Of a DNA stretch of 64,000 nucleotides, positions 20,572 through 31,297 are shown piece after piece. Origin of the DNA: Ancistrus triradiatus (taxonomy: Eukaryota > Chordata > Actinopteri > Siluriformes > Loricariidae); assembly GCA_025084515.1 (NCBI GenBank), contig JAJAGP010003194.1, forward strand, positions 17,339-81,338, given 5' to 3'. The position numbers were made by a program, and so were the translations under genes. Every line of letters begins with the position of its first letter. Position 1 is the first letter of the stretch. The notes under the pieces were generated by a model, which did not search any database, was not told the origin of the DNA, and worked only from the letters and a program-made list of their open reading frames with translations.

Positions 20572-22643
20572 ATATGGACAAAAAGTATTGGGGCACCTGC
20601 ATTACACCTTCAGGGACTAAATCCATAGGCATTAATATGGAGTGGGTTCTACTGGCATCCACCAAATCCAGACTCATTCATCAGACTGCCAAATAGAGTC
20701 ACATTATTTGTCATTCCACAGAACATTTATCCACTGCTCCATAGCCCAGTGGTAGTATGCTCTACATCACTATATCCAGTGTTTACCATCGTGCTTGGTG
20801 ATGAAAGGCTTGACTGCAGCTGCTCGGCCATGGAAACCTATGTCATGAACTTCCTCATGCACAGTTTACAGTGGTGTGAAAAAGTGTTTGCCCCCTTCCT
20901 GATTTCCTGTTTTTTTGCATGTTTGTCACACTTAAGTATTTCAGAACATCAAACCAATTTAAATATTAGTCAAAGACAACACAAGTAAACACACAATGCA
21001 ATTTTTAAATGAAGGTGTTTATTATTAATGGTGAAAAAAATCCAAACCTACATGGCCCTGTGTGAACAGTGATTGCCCCTTAAACCTAAAAACTGGTTGG
21101 GCCACGCTTAGCAGCAACAACTGCAGCCAAGCGTTTGCGATAACTTGCAATGAGTCTTTTACAGTGTTGTGGATGAATATTGGAACACTCATCTTTGCAG
21201 AATTGTTGTAATTCAGCCACATTTGAAGGTTTTCGAGCAAGAATGACCTTTTTAAGGTCATGTCACAACATCTCAATAGGATTCATGTCAGGACTTTGAC
21301 TAGGTCACTCCAAAGTCTTCATTTTGTTTTTCTTCAACCATTCAGAGGTGGATCTGCTGGTGTGTTTTGCATCATTGTCCTTCTGCAGAAACGAAGTTTA
21401 TTTCAGCTTGAGGTCATGGACAAATGGCCGGAAATTCTCCCTAAGGATTTTTTGGTAGACAGAAGAATTCATATTTCTATTTATTACAGCGAGTATTCCA
21501 GGTCCTGAAGCAGCAAAACAGCCCCATCACACTACCACCCTCACATTTTACTGTTGGTATAATGTTCTTTTTCTGAAATGCTGTGTTACTTTTACCCCAG
21601 ATGTAATGGGACACACACCTTCCAAAGAGATCAACTTTTGTCTCATCAGTCCTCAGAATGTTTTCCCAAAAGTCTTGGGGATCATCAAGATGTCTTCTGG
21701 AAAAATAAAAAAGACGAGCTTTAACGTTCGTTTTGCTGAGTAGTGGTTTTCATCTTGGAACTCTGCCATGAAGGACATTTTTGCCCAGTCTCTTTCGTAT
21801 AGTTGAGGCATGCACACTGACCTTAACTGAGGCAAGTGAGACCTGCAGTTCTTTGGATGTTGTTGTGGGGTCTTTTGTGACCCCTTGGCTGAGTCATTGC
21901 TGCACTCTTGGGGTAATTTTGGTCAGCCGACCACTCCTGCTAAGGTTCACGACTGTTCCATGTCTTCGCCATTTGTGGACAATGACTCTCACTGTGGTTC
22001 GCTGGAGTCACTGGATCTCGGCATGATGTGTAGCTTTTAAGAATCTGTTGGTGTACTTCACTTTGTCAGGCAGGTTCTATTTAAGTGATATCCTGATTGA
22101 GAACATGTGTGGCAATAATCAGACCTGGGTGTGGCTAGAGACAGTGAACTGGTGTGATAATCCATAGTAATGTTATGTTTTAACAAAGGGGGGTGGGCAA
22201 TCACTTTTTCACATACGGCCATGTAAGTTGGGATTATTTTCCAAATGCCAGAGAATATTTGGAACTCTGCAGTTACTGAGTCAGCAGAGCGTTGGCAACT
22301 TTTATACATTATGCGTTTAAGCACTCGGTGACCTGTAACTTTATGTTGTCTAACACGTTGTGGCTGAGTTGCTGTGGTTAGTAAATGCTTCCACTCAATA
22401 ATACCACTTACAGTTGATTGTGGAATATCTGGGAGGGAAGAAATTTCATGAGCTGACTTTCAGCGGTGGCATAATTACAGTACCAGTATCAAGCTGTTTA
22501 AATGCCCCATTCTTTCACTGAAGTTTGTAAAGGCAGCATGCATCGCTAGGTGTTTGATTTTATACATCTATGGCAATAAGACTTCTACTGAAACACCTGA
22601 ATTAACTGATTACGATGTGCATTCTAATTATTTTGTCCATATA
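20572..22643 (+). mobile_element. Old inverted-repeat DNA transposon (non-coding), split by a Tc1
   Basis: The left end reads CATATGGACAAAAAGTATTGG at about 20572. The right end is the near complement TTTTGTCCATATAGTGTAT at about 22625-22643. The words CACTGCTCCATAGCCCAGTG and GAGTCAGCAGAGCGTTGGC are typical of a widespread fish TIR repeat. The interior (20600-20866 and about 22245-22640) has no transposase, so this is a non-autonomous element. A Tc1 copy has inserted at TA 20867-20868. Confidence 0.75.
20869..22244 (-). mobile_element. Tc1-type transposon (Tc1-C), right end truncated
   Basis: The left end starts CAGTGGTGTGAAAAAGTGTT after TA at 20867-20868. The inner terminal-repeat block (CCTACATGGCCCTGTGTGAA, about 21048) recurs inverted at about 22207-22235, but the outer part of the right repeat is missing. 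The transposase is encoded on the minus strand, from a MPRSSDSS-like start at about 22024 to about 21080. Further pieces include WAKMSFMAEF, the TFGKTF-like region and SPDMNPIEML-like at about 21270. Many stops and shifts make it a pseudogene. Confidence 0.85.
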
Positions 22644-23400
22644 GTGTATGTTTACTGTGTACTCTTAGCCAGCAGTAATTCCTGGCTATTTATGCAAATA
22701 TGAGCATTTAAATACATTAATTTCAACTGGAAAATCTCTGAGGTTCTAGTTAAGAGAAAATGTAAAGTTAATCATTTGACTGCATTACAAACACAAACTT
22801 TACTTTTCGTTTCTCCTCATATGTAACTTTCCTTTTTTGGCTTAGGATTTACTGTTTTTTTACCGAGCCATGCTCTTCCTTTAGATCAAGCATATATTTG
22901 TTAACAAATAATGATACAGGAATTATGGGACCCTCTAGTGGCGATAGAAATCTAAACAACCTAAACATAAAAAAAATATTTCAACAGTCACAGTAGATTG
23001 TGGTTCCAACATTTTGTACGCATTATATTATACAGTTTATATTATAACATGCACAAGTGACGATGTGAGGTGATCTCCTCTTATACAGGGTATGTGACCC
23101 TTTTCATTCTCTGTATATTGCTGCATGAATACATTTGTGTTCATGTAGCACACTCTCAAACCAATAAAAATTGCTTGTTGTATACACAGGGTATACATAT
23201 GTTGAAAGGATGAAAGAAATGATCATATGAACTTTGCTCAGTACTCAGCACACTTGCTTAAACTTGAGTCGAACCGCATGACTCGCTTCAGACAAACTGC
23301 TCCAGAACACAGGCTGCAATTAGCTTAGCAGCTATGCTAGAATCCAGAGTTCATCAATAGAGTAAGTGTTGTTTTTACTTTTAACTTTCAATCCATTACT
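22644..23400. other. No gene recognised
   Basis: AT-rich DNA without a recognised element. Confidence 0.55.
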
Positions 23401-23406
23401 CACTAA

Positions 23407-23444
23407 ATTACATTAGATTTTTTCTCATTTGAATCTAATGTAAT
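23407..23444. repeat. Perfect 13-bp inverted repeat
   Basis: ATTACATTAGATT at 23407-23419 and its exact complement at 23432-23444, with a 12-nt loop, just before the presumed 5' end of the L2 element. Confidence 0.85.
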
Positions 23445-24010
23445 CACATTAGAAATTTTCTCTCGCTGAGAGAACACTGAGAGAACGCTGAGAGAACTGA
23501 CGCGAGGATTGCGAGGATCTGGCAACCCAGACTTATTCTCCGCGATTGCACACAGGACGCATGCCGTCTCGTAGCTGTTAGCAGCTTATTACCTTTGAAC
23601 TATTTTAATTCCCGATCGCATCTGTATCATATATAATCGTATATATAGTAGGTTTTTACAACATCTTAATCATTTTATTCTCGTACCGGCGGATTATATT
23701 TTTTTGCCGCTAATCGTTATTTAGTAACTTTACTGGTATTTACTGGCTTGTGTTTGCAGTAATTAGCCATTAGCTAATTATCAGAGTTGCGTCTTCTTTT
23801 GCAGTAGTGTGTGTTTTTATAACTTTTTTTACAGTCTTTTCCCACTTTCTTTCTGAGACTTAGTTTTTTTGTGACGTTTTGTATTGACTTGTATTAACGC
23901 TTTAATCGAGCATTGCATTGGACCATCGGCTGCAGCTGAACCATATCTTCACTCAGCACCCCACAACACCACTCGAAGCTAAGTACCTTTAATTCATTAA
24001 TTGTACTAAC

Positions 24011-24880
24011 ATGGCTTCTGCTGTGCTTGTTCCCTGTGCCGAGTGTGGCATGTTTAGCTATTCTTCCTCTGTCATTAGTTTAAATTTTACTTGTGATAGG
24101 TGTAGGCTTGTAGCCAGTCTGACGGAGAAGATTGTAGTTTTAGAGGCGTGCATCCAGACATTAGAGAAGGCTAGCTCAGCTCCTAGCTAAGCAGATCTGG
24201 ATGCCAAAGGTGAAGTTAGAGCCCCCATCTCGGCAGAGCCCTCGCAGCAGGACAAGTGGGTGACGGTTCAGCGATGTAGTCATAAGGCTAGTCCACAAGA
24301 GCACCACTCTTTACCTGTTCACGAGTCCAACAGGTTTGCCCTCCTCAGTGATGCACCCACTGAGCAGCCTGTTGAAAGAGCTCTGGTCATAGGTGACTCT
24401 ATTTTACGACACGTGAAAGTAGCTACCCCTTTAGGGACACCAGCAGCTAGAGTTACATGTATCCACGGAGCTAGAGTGCCGGACATTGTAACGATTCTTA
24501 GTGAACTCGAGAGCCGTAGATTCTCTACGATAGTTATTCGTGTAGGGGCTAATGATATACGCCTTCGTCAGTCAGAGGTTACTAAGGCTAATTTTGTAGA
24601 GGTGGTTAGAGTGGTGAAGGCGATGTCCGATGCAGTAGTGTGCTCTGGCCCCATCCCAATGCGGCGAGGTGACCAAGCCTACAGCAGGTTATGGTCGCTG
24701 AACTGCTGGCTGTCCAAGTGGTGCTCTGAAAACAACGTGGGCTTTATAGACAACTGGACAGCCTTTGAGGGTAAGCCTGGCCTTTTAGGATGGGACGGTG
24801 TCCATCCCACTCGGAAGGGTGCCGCTCTCATCTCCTGCAACATTGCCCATAGTCTTATGGCCCGATTGGTTAGGGGCTGA
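24011..24880 (+). pseudogene. L2 ORF1 with Cys-rich start and SGNH esterase domain (one internal stop)
   Basis: ORF1 of a CR1/L2-type LINE. From ATG 24011 it reads a CAEC..CDRC motif pair (about residues 12-37) like a small zinc ribbon, then a short coiled-coil-like stretch. One TAA follows at 24188-24190, and then the same frame continues without a break to 24880. The second half is an SGNH/GDSL-type esterase domain: GDSIL (nucleophile Ser, about 24392), GANDIR (about 24548) and DGVHPT (Asp/His, about 24796). Esterase domains in ORF1 are known in CR1-like LINEs. Apart from the TAA the frame is intact, unlike ORF2 next to it. Retention of all catalytic blocks suggests a fairly young insertion. 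Confidence 0.85.
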
Positions 24881-25094
24881 CTATCCAGAGCAGGGGTCAG
24901 GCAGCAGACAAACCGGCTTAACCAACTGTCTGCTGGTAGCCATATACCGTCACCCAGAACCCACATTATTGAAACTGTGTCTGTTACCCGCATCTGCCCT
25001 AAACGTAAACGCTCTCAAAAGGTCTGTTTTAATAACCTCATTAGTATAAAGAGATAGCTTCCCAGATAGCACAAATAGCTCCCAAAGAAATAAC

Positions 25095-26120
25095 AACATT
25101 AGACTAAAGCTAGGATTACTTAACGTTAGATCACTTACAAACAAAGCAGTGATTTTAAATGAAATAATCACTGATAAACGTTTACATGCTCTCTGTCTCA
25201 CTGAGACTTGGATTAGACCTGATGAATATTTAGCCTTAAATGAAGCCTCACCTCCTGGATGCAGTCATGCTAATCGCCCTCGTCCTAATGGTCGGGGGAG
25301 GCATAGCCACAATTTTTGACAAAGAGCTAGGTGTTACAACTAAATCCCATTACAGGGCTAATGAAATACTGATTCTTAATGTGACTGATCCATCATTATG
25401 GAAGTCAAAACCACATTTTTTTTCAGCTTATCACTATTTACCGTCCTCCTGGTCCCTATTCAGAATCTTTTTAGGAATTTGCTAAATTTCTTTCTTGCTT
25501 AATACTGTCAACAGATAAGGCTTTAATTGTAAGTGAGTTCAATATTCACTTTGACAATGAACAGGATCCACTTAGAATTGCTTTCGAATCCATCTTAGAA
25601 TCCATGGGTATCACTCAGAATGTGATGGGACCAACCCACCGCTGTAATCATACTTTAGATCTAATATTAACATTTGGTATCAATATAGATAACCTTGATG
25701 TTTTCCTGCAAAGTGATTCGATTTCAGATCACTATCTTTTAGTATTTGAGCTATCTGTAATAAATAAAATCCTTCTGCCTCGTTATCACACCAAGCGCAC
25801 TATCACATCTGCTACTCCAGCTGCGTTTATTAAAAACCTACCAGACTTGAAATTTAATACACCTAAGGAGAGAAATCACCTTGAGTGTGCAAATGACCAA
25901 TTAGAATGTGTGCTTCGCTCAACCCTGGACACGATTGCTCCTGCTAGGGTGAAACGCATTAGGGAAAAAAGGCTAGCACCATAGTATAATGACCACACCC
26001 GTACCTTAAAGCAAATAACACGGCATCTAGAGCGCAAGTGGAGACATAGTAAATTGAGGTGTTGGAGATTCAGACATCTCCAAAGTTTTAAGTCTAGGCT
26101 AAAGACATACAATATTTACA
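25095..26120 (+). pseudogene. L2 ORF2: AP endonuclease and linker, reverse transcriptase deleted
   Basis: The endonuclease domain begins near LLNVRSLTNKAV (about 25107), with CLTETWIRPDE (about 25195) and a frame break around GRGRHSHNF (about 25300). The SDHYLLVFEL block is at about 25720, in the open frame 25604-25984, and ends with RVKRIREKRLAP before a TAG. Linker residues then pass directly into SFKSRLKTYNIYT-like sequence, which is the extreme C-terminus of ORF2. The whole reverse-transcriptase domain is therefore absent. Confidence 0.85.
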
Positions 26121-26981
26121 CAGGCTTTTGACTACTAGATTTAGACCAGGATGCGTGGCTTGGGTCATGGGGGCCGGAGTCTGCGAGTCATGTCTGGCCT
26201 GCCCTGCCTTGTCCGCTAGCCGGGAGTGTCGAGTGGGTGGTCTGGGGGGGCTGAACTGGGCTTCGGTTTCTCGTGATCTTGACTCAGCATCCTTCCCTTA
26301 GACTAAGGGCAGAGCTGGGGATTCATAGTCAAAGAGTCTTATGGTGACCAGAGACGTTGGGTTTGTGTCTTTGCCTCCCGTTGGGGTTGACCAATGTCTC
26401 ATGCGATCCCTCTTGGATGTGTTTCCTACCAGTTCTCCTCTTTCTTAGCTATGCTGCTATAGCTAATGCTGCCGGGGTCTCATGCTACACTTGGCATCAG
26501 TGATTGACATGGCATCAGTGATTGTTAATAGACACTGTGCTCTTAATCAATAACTAATTACATTTTCTGTTTTCTCTCCGATCTGTGTTCTGGCAGTTCC
26601 AGCCCCACACATGATGTTCATCTGCTTTAGCTCCACTCAAGCTGCTTCCGTCATCAGCTCCAGCCCCATCATACCCGAGCCACTTAATGTCAATGTGCAT
26701 ACTTCACATTTTATTTGAACTTTGACTCCATGACTTTATTTTCGCTCTTAGATTTATCATCTATGCCGGAGGAGGTTGGGTCCCTTTTTGAGTCTTGGTC
26801 CTCCTAAGGTTTCTTCCTATAACTCAGTGAGTTTTTCCTTGCCACTGTCGCCATAGGCTTGCTCAATTTGGGATTGGACGTAGTTATTAGGAGATAATCT
26901 AAACTTGTAAAGTTGCTTTGAGACAATGCTCCATTGTAAAAAGCGCTTCATAAATAAATCTGACTTGACTTGACTTGACTT

Positions 26982-27126
26982 TTCAATACTTTCAACATGA
27001 AATTGTTACTTATCATAGTATCCATTCCATATATCCGTTATGATACAGTATAGACCACTCTACCAAGCACTCTTTGTACTCCTCAGTTCATGATACATTT
27101 AACTTCAGGGAGCACATGTACAATAC
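26982..27126. other. Short spacer, nothing recognised
   Basis: AT-rich sequence between the L2 tail and the Gypsy-A LTR. Confidence 0.5.
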
Positions 27127-27800
27127 TGTTAGGAGGGGTCGGAGAGCCTTCCAATACATACTAAATAATTGGAACCCCAAATGCAGATCAGCAGACAGAC
27201 CACGACGTAAGAGATAATGAGAGTATTTATTGAACAAATAAGCAAAGCAACAGAAAACTTAGTGGTGTGCAGGAAACCGGCTGAAGAGGGTGTGTGCACG
27301 GCGAGTAAGAGGAGCATGGCGGCGGAGTGGAGCTTGCTTCCAAACAGAAGGGTCCGGACACAGGACCGGTGTGGAGAGCAAGAAACTGGTGGGGAGAGAA
27401 GGTTGACTGGAGCAGGCTGGCTGAAAAAGAACAGAAAACTGACTGTGAGCCAAAACTATAAAATAAACCGGCATGGGAGCTGTAAAGAGAACAGAAAGGA
27501 GGCTCAGTATGAACTGGGGCTGAATACTAGAGAATGAACACAATGAAAGACTGTAGGGACAGTCAGACTGAAAGCTAGAGCAATACTATGCAATGCAATG
27601 CAATGCAATAGAGCTAAGCTATGCTAAGCTAAGGCTAAGCTAGCACAGCTTAAGTGCAGCAGCCACTACCGCGAAGGTGATGGAATAATCTGGCGGTGTC
27701 TGGACGATTGGTTGTCGGTTATATGCAGAAACGGAGATTGTGGAAGATGGAGATCAGCTGTGTCTAGTTGGAGGAGGCGTGGATGAATCGGGAACATCAG
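27127..27800 (-). repeat. Gypsy-A 3' LTR (inner edge uncertain)
   Basis: 27127-27330 is about 85% similar by eye to 38129-38340, including GGAACCCCAAATGCAG and GGTATTTATTGAACAAATAAGC. On the minus strand that second block gives a TTTATTTGTTCAATAAATACC polyadenylation-type region. A short (GCAAT)n/(GCTAA)n patch lies at 27590-27640. The inner edge is placed loosely because the right LTR diverges after 38340. Confidence 0.65.
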
Positions 27801-27896
27801 CCAACCGATCGCTAGCATTTTTCCGCATTTTGTTATTTGTGCATGATCCTTCTGTTTACATTCCTCCCGAGAACGGTATGTGTGTGTGCTTGCTTC

Positions 27897-28044
27897 CTAG
27901 CCAGGGCAATCGACCAGGTACTGAACCCCACGTCCCCGCCAACAGCTGTCCAGGAGGCGAGAGACCGTGAAAACCTGGTCGCCGTCGATGACCCAGGCGG
28001 GTGGCGGGGGTTCAGCCGGAGGGCTAAGTTCCTTGACATGCAAG
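27897..28044 (-). pseudogene. Gypsy-A integrase C-terminal chromodomain
   Basis: On the minus strand this reads PPAWVIDGDQVFTVSRLLDS, then GRGVQYLVDCPG and a TAG at 27897-27899. It is a Gypsy chromodomain (the usual W-x-x-YLVDWEGY type), with the conserved Trp replaced by Cys and the Tyr after PG turned into a stop. It continues the integrase frame that was cut by the solo LTR on its right. Confidence 0.85.
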
Positions 28045-28991
28045 TGTCAGGAGTTATACCGTCATACCAGGTATGGACTGTAGAGGGTAGCAACACTCTA
28101 CATTCCTGGTATGACTCCTGGCAGCCGCTGTGGTTGAGCTCCCTGTCAGTAAGCAGCTCAATCACAGGCAAATGATCCTCAGCTGCTGCCTTTGGCTATT
28201 TAAGAGCTTCGCCACTGGCAGTAGCTGTCGGATCATCTGACTGCACACGCCGCTTAGCCGTTCGATCGCCGCTACGGTGTTTTATTAAAAGCGATCGTTG
28301 TTGGCCACTAAAGCGTGTGTTGGAGACCTCATCCGTCTCACCCTTCGCTCTGTGAAAGAGCGCCGTGCTTCCGCTTTCGTTCCGTTTGCTTTTCTTTTGT
28401 TTTATTTCTTTTGCAGGGACAGTGGGATAATCTAGGCTCGTGAAGGAGCCTAGATTCAGTAACGCTGGGAAGCGTGAGGTAAAAGTCATCGTAGGGATTA
28501 GATAGTGTAGGGAGAGCTGTTATAGTTCGTTGCATTTCCATCCTCTTCCTCCCTTGCATCTCCCAACGCCATGCGCCGATCTGCGCCTGCGTTCAGCCTT
28601 GCTGTTTGCTCGGCGCTCTCCCAGCGCTGAGCAGCTATCGGGCCACGTCCCCCTCTGTCTCTCTCCCTGCAGAGCTGACGTGCAGCAGCGCGTTCGGCAC
28701 CGCTGACGTCAGTGGGGGATTTTTACCCCCTCCGTTCTCTGCTCCCTCAAGCGCGGCTTGAGCTCTGTGTCTGTGACTGCCTGATCGCACATTCGTTGCC
28801 TTCTGCATTCACACACACAGAGACTCATTTCTCCTTTGTTATTTATTTATTCGTATTAACTTATTCCAGTTTCTTTATTTAACATCATTTCAGTTCATTA
28901 ACACCATCTGGAGCTAACTGCAATTGGGTCCCAAATCCCTGTTATTTAGTTTTGACGGTTCGTCATCGCTTTTGTATGGTGAACCGTGACA
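28045..28991 (+). mobile_element. Solo LTR inserted in Gypsy-A, with 5-bp target duplication
   Basis: It starts TGTCAGGAGTTATACC and ends GTGAACCGTGACA, the TG..CA form of an LTR. It is flanked by GCAAG at 28040-28044 and 28992-28996. A TATA-like CTATTTAAGAGC lies at about 28195, and the R/U5-like end contains the CTGGAGCTAACTGCAATTGG block also found reversed in the LTRs at 994-1723 and 3112-3514, so it is related to that family. No internal region remains, which fits LTR-LTR recombination. Plus orientation is inferred from the TATA word and the shared end. Confidence 0.9.
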
Positions 28992-30490
28992 GCAAGACAT
29001 GAAAAGAAGGGTTAATGTGCATGTGAGGCGGCAACTTAAGATGAACGCATGTATGATTAATTACCTTGGTGACGGGGAACGGACCGATGAAACACGGGGC
29101 CAATTTCCTGGACTCGACGTTGAGCGGGATGTTGCACAGCGAGAGCCAGACCATCTGTCCCGGAGAGTAAATGGGGCTGGGTCTTCTCCATTTGTCAGCA
29201 GAGCGTTGGATCATGCCACGAGCCTTGATAATTGCCCTCCTGGTGTCCCGGCAGCGCTGCAGGTGGTGATTGATGGAGGGGACTGTGTCGTCAACATCCT
29301 GGTCCAGGAAGAGCAGCAGTAGGTAACCCAGAGAGGCCTCGAAGGGGGAGAGGCCCGTGCCGGCATTGGGCAAGGTGTTGTGGGCGTACTCGGCCCACGC
29401 CAGCTGAGAGCTCCACTTCGTGGGATCCTTAGATGTAAGACGGCACAGAGTGGCCACGATATCCTGGTTGGCCCACTTGGCCTGCCTGTTCGACTGTGGG
29501 TGGAATCCGGAGATCAGGCTGACGGTGGCTCCCAGGGCCTTTCAAAAGGAGTGCCATACCTGGGAGACGAACTGGGGCCCTCAGTCCAAGACGATGTCGA
29601 CGGGGATCCCGTGGATCTTGAAGACCTGGTTGAATAGTACCTTCGCCATCTCTGCGGCCGAGGGTAGCTTGGGAAGCACAATGAGGCGGACAGCCTTCGA
29701 AAACCGGTCCACCATGGTCAGGATGACGGAGTTGCCCTCGGACATGGGGAACCAAGTGATGAAGTCGGCGGCAATGTGCGACCAGGGGCTGCCAGGGATG
29801 GGGAGTGGTTGTGGAAGGCCCGCAGGAGGTTGGTGAGAGACCTTGGCCCGAGTGCAGGTGGAGCACGCTTCCACAAAGCCTCGTACGTCCTCCTCCATCG
29901 TGGGCCACCAGAAGTAACGCCTGGCCAGGGCAAGCGTTCGTCGATTTCCAGGATGCACGGTGAACAGGGACTCTTGGGCCCATTGAAGGGCGGCAGTCCG
30001 GGCCGATGTGGGCACGTAGAGGCAATCTGGAGGACTGGCCCCCCCAGGGTCAGGCTCCATCTCCTGAGCCTCTCTGATGGTGTGTTCCACCCTCCAGGAT
30101 AGGTAGCCGACGAGGCGTTCGAATCGGTCGAAGAAGAGGGCCCACCTGGCTTGCTGGGAGTTAAGGCGCTTGGCGGTTTGGATGTACGCCAGGTTACGGT
30201 GGTCAGTCCATACCACGAACGGTTGTTCGACTCCCTCCAGTCAGTGCCCCCACTCCTCCAGCGCCAATTTCACCGGCAGGACCTTCCTGTTCCCCACGTC
30301 GAGTTTTTCTCTGCTGGGGAGAGAGGCTGCGAGAAGAAGGCACAGGGGTGAACCTAACCATCGGTCTCCCCGTGTTGGGAGAGCACGGCCCCAACTCCCA
30401 TGTTCGACGCGTCCACCTCGACGATAAACTGTCGACTGGGGTCTGGCTGGGCGAGGACTGGCACGGACATGAACAGCGCCTTCAGCCAGT
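28992..30490 (-). pseudogene. Gypsy-A RNase H and integrase
   Basis: From the right, minus strand: RNase H with FIVEVDASNMGVGAVLSQ (about 30400), a frame break, then WTDHRNLAYIQTAKRLNSQQ (about 30200). A short deletion removes the end of RNase H. The integrase follows with the HHCC zinc part (HPGNRR..CSTCTRAK), the catalytic ADFIT (about 29760), DRFSKAVRL and a broken VLD*GPQF second Asp (about 29580). Then come HPQSNRQAKWANQ and WAEYAHNTLPNAGTG, ending at HINPSFHV where the solo LTR interrupts. At least three stops or shifts are visible. Confidence 0.9.
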
Positions 30491-31297
30491 CAGTCAAATG
30501 TATTTATATAGCGCTTTTTACATCACAGCGTTGTCTCAAAGCAGCTTTACAAATGTATTACATCAAAGCCCTAGTTGAGCAAGCCTGAGGCGACAGTGGC
30601 AAGGAAAAACTCCCCAAACCTTACAGGAAGAAACCTTGGGAGGACCAACACTCAAGTAGGGACCCACCCTCCTTGGGCAGCTTGAATATTAATTACAATA
30701 ATTGAAGAGTATATGTAAAGATAATATACTTTAAATGGTAAAGATAATACCCTATTTAAATTTAGAATAGAATAATATATAGACTAAGATTATTTGAACT
30801 AATAAAAATAGAGAATAAAATCTATAGCATATAAAGTTATGATTGAATGAGTTTGAATGAACATGTAGTCTAAGTGGAAGAGTTACTGTAGTTTTTTTTT
30901 TTTTTTGTCTCGTAGTTGTGTCCCGGAGTTTGAACAGGTAGTCCAAGTGGAAGAGTCACTATAGTTTTGTGTGTCCCAGAGGTTATTACCCTCTGATGGG
31001 TACAGAGTAATAGTATGAAGACTGGAACAGAGAGAGTCACCACAGGATTACAGTACGTTCAGCAGATGAGTAGAAACAGCAGTGTTGTCAGCTGCATCAC
31101 TGGATCTAAGGACTTCATCCTCAAGCCGCTGGGGGCAGTGAGGAGAGGCAGTGTTGTCCTTGCAGCAATGAAACCGTGAGCTACATCCTCAGGACACAAA
31201 ACCCAGACCAGGGTTTTGTGTCCGCAAAATCTCGGAAATAGAGAAACACAAAAATGTGTTAAAAGCATGATATTATGTAAACATTCATTATAAAACG

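Larger units (their letters stand above)
23460..26981 (+). mobile_element. L2 LINE (L2-2), internally deleted
   Basis: Plus-strand L2 with a 5' untranslated part (start near 23460 is an estimate), ORF1 (24011-24880), ORF2 endonuclease (about 25095-26060), a jump at about 26060-26070 straight to the ORF2 C-terminal end, a 3' UTR, and a tail of four CTTGA units at 26960-26981. A full L2 of this type should carry about 1.3 kb or more of reverse transcriptase at the jump. Confidence 0.85.
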
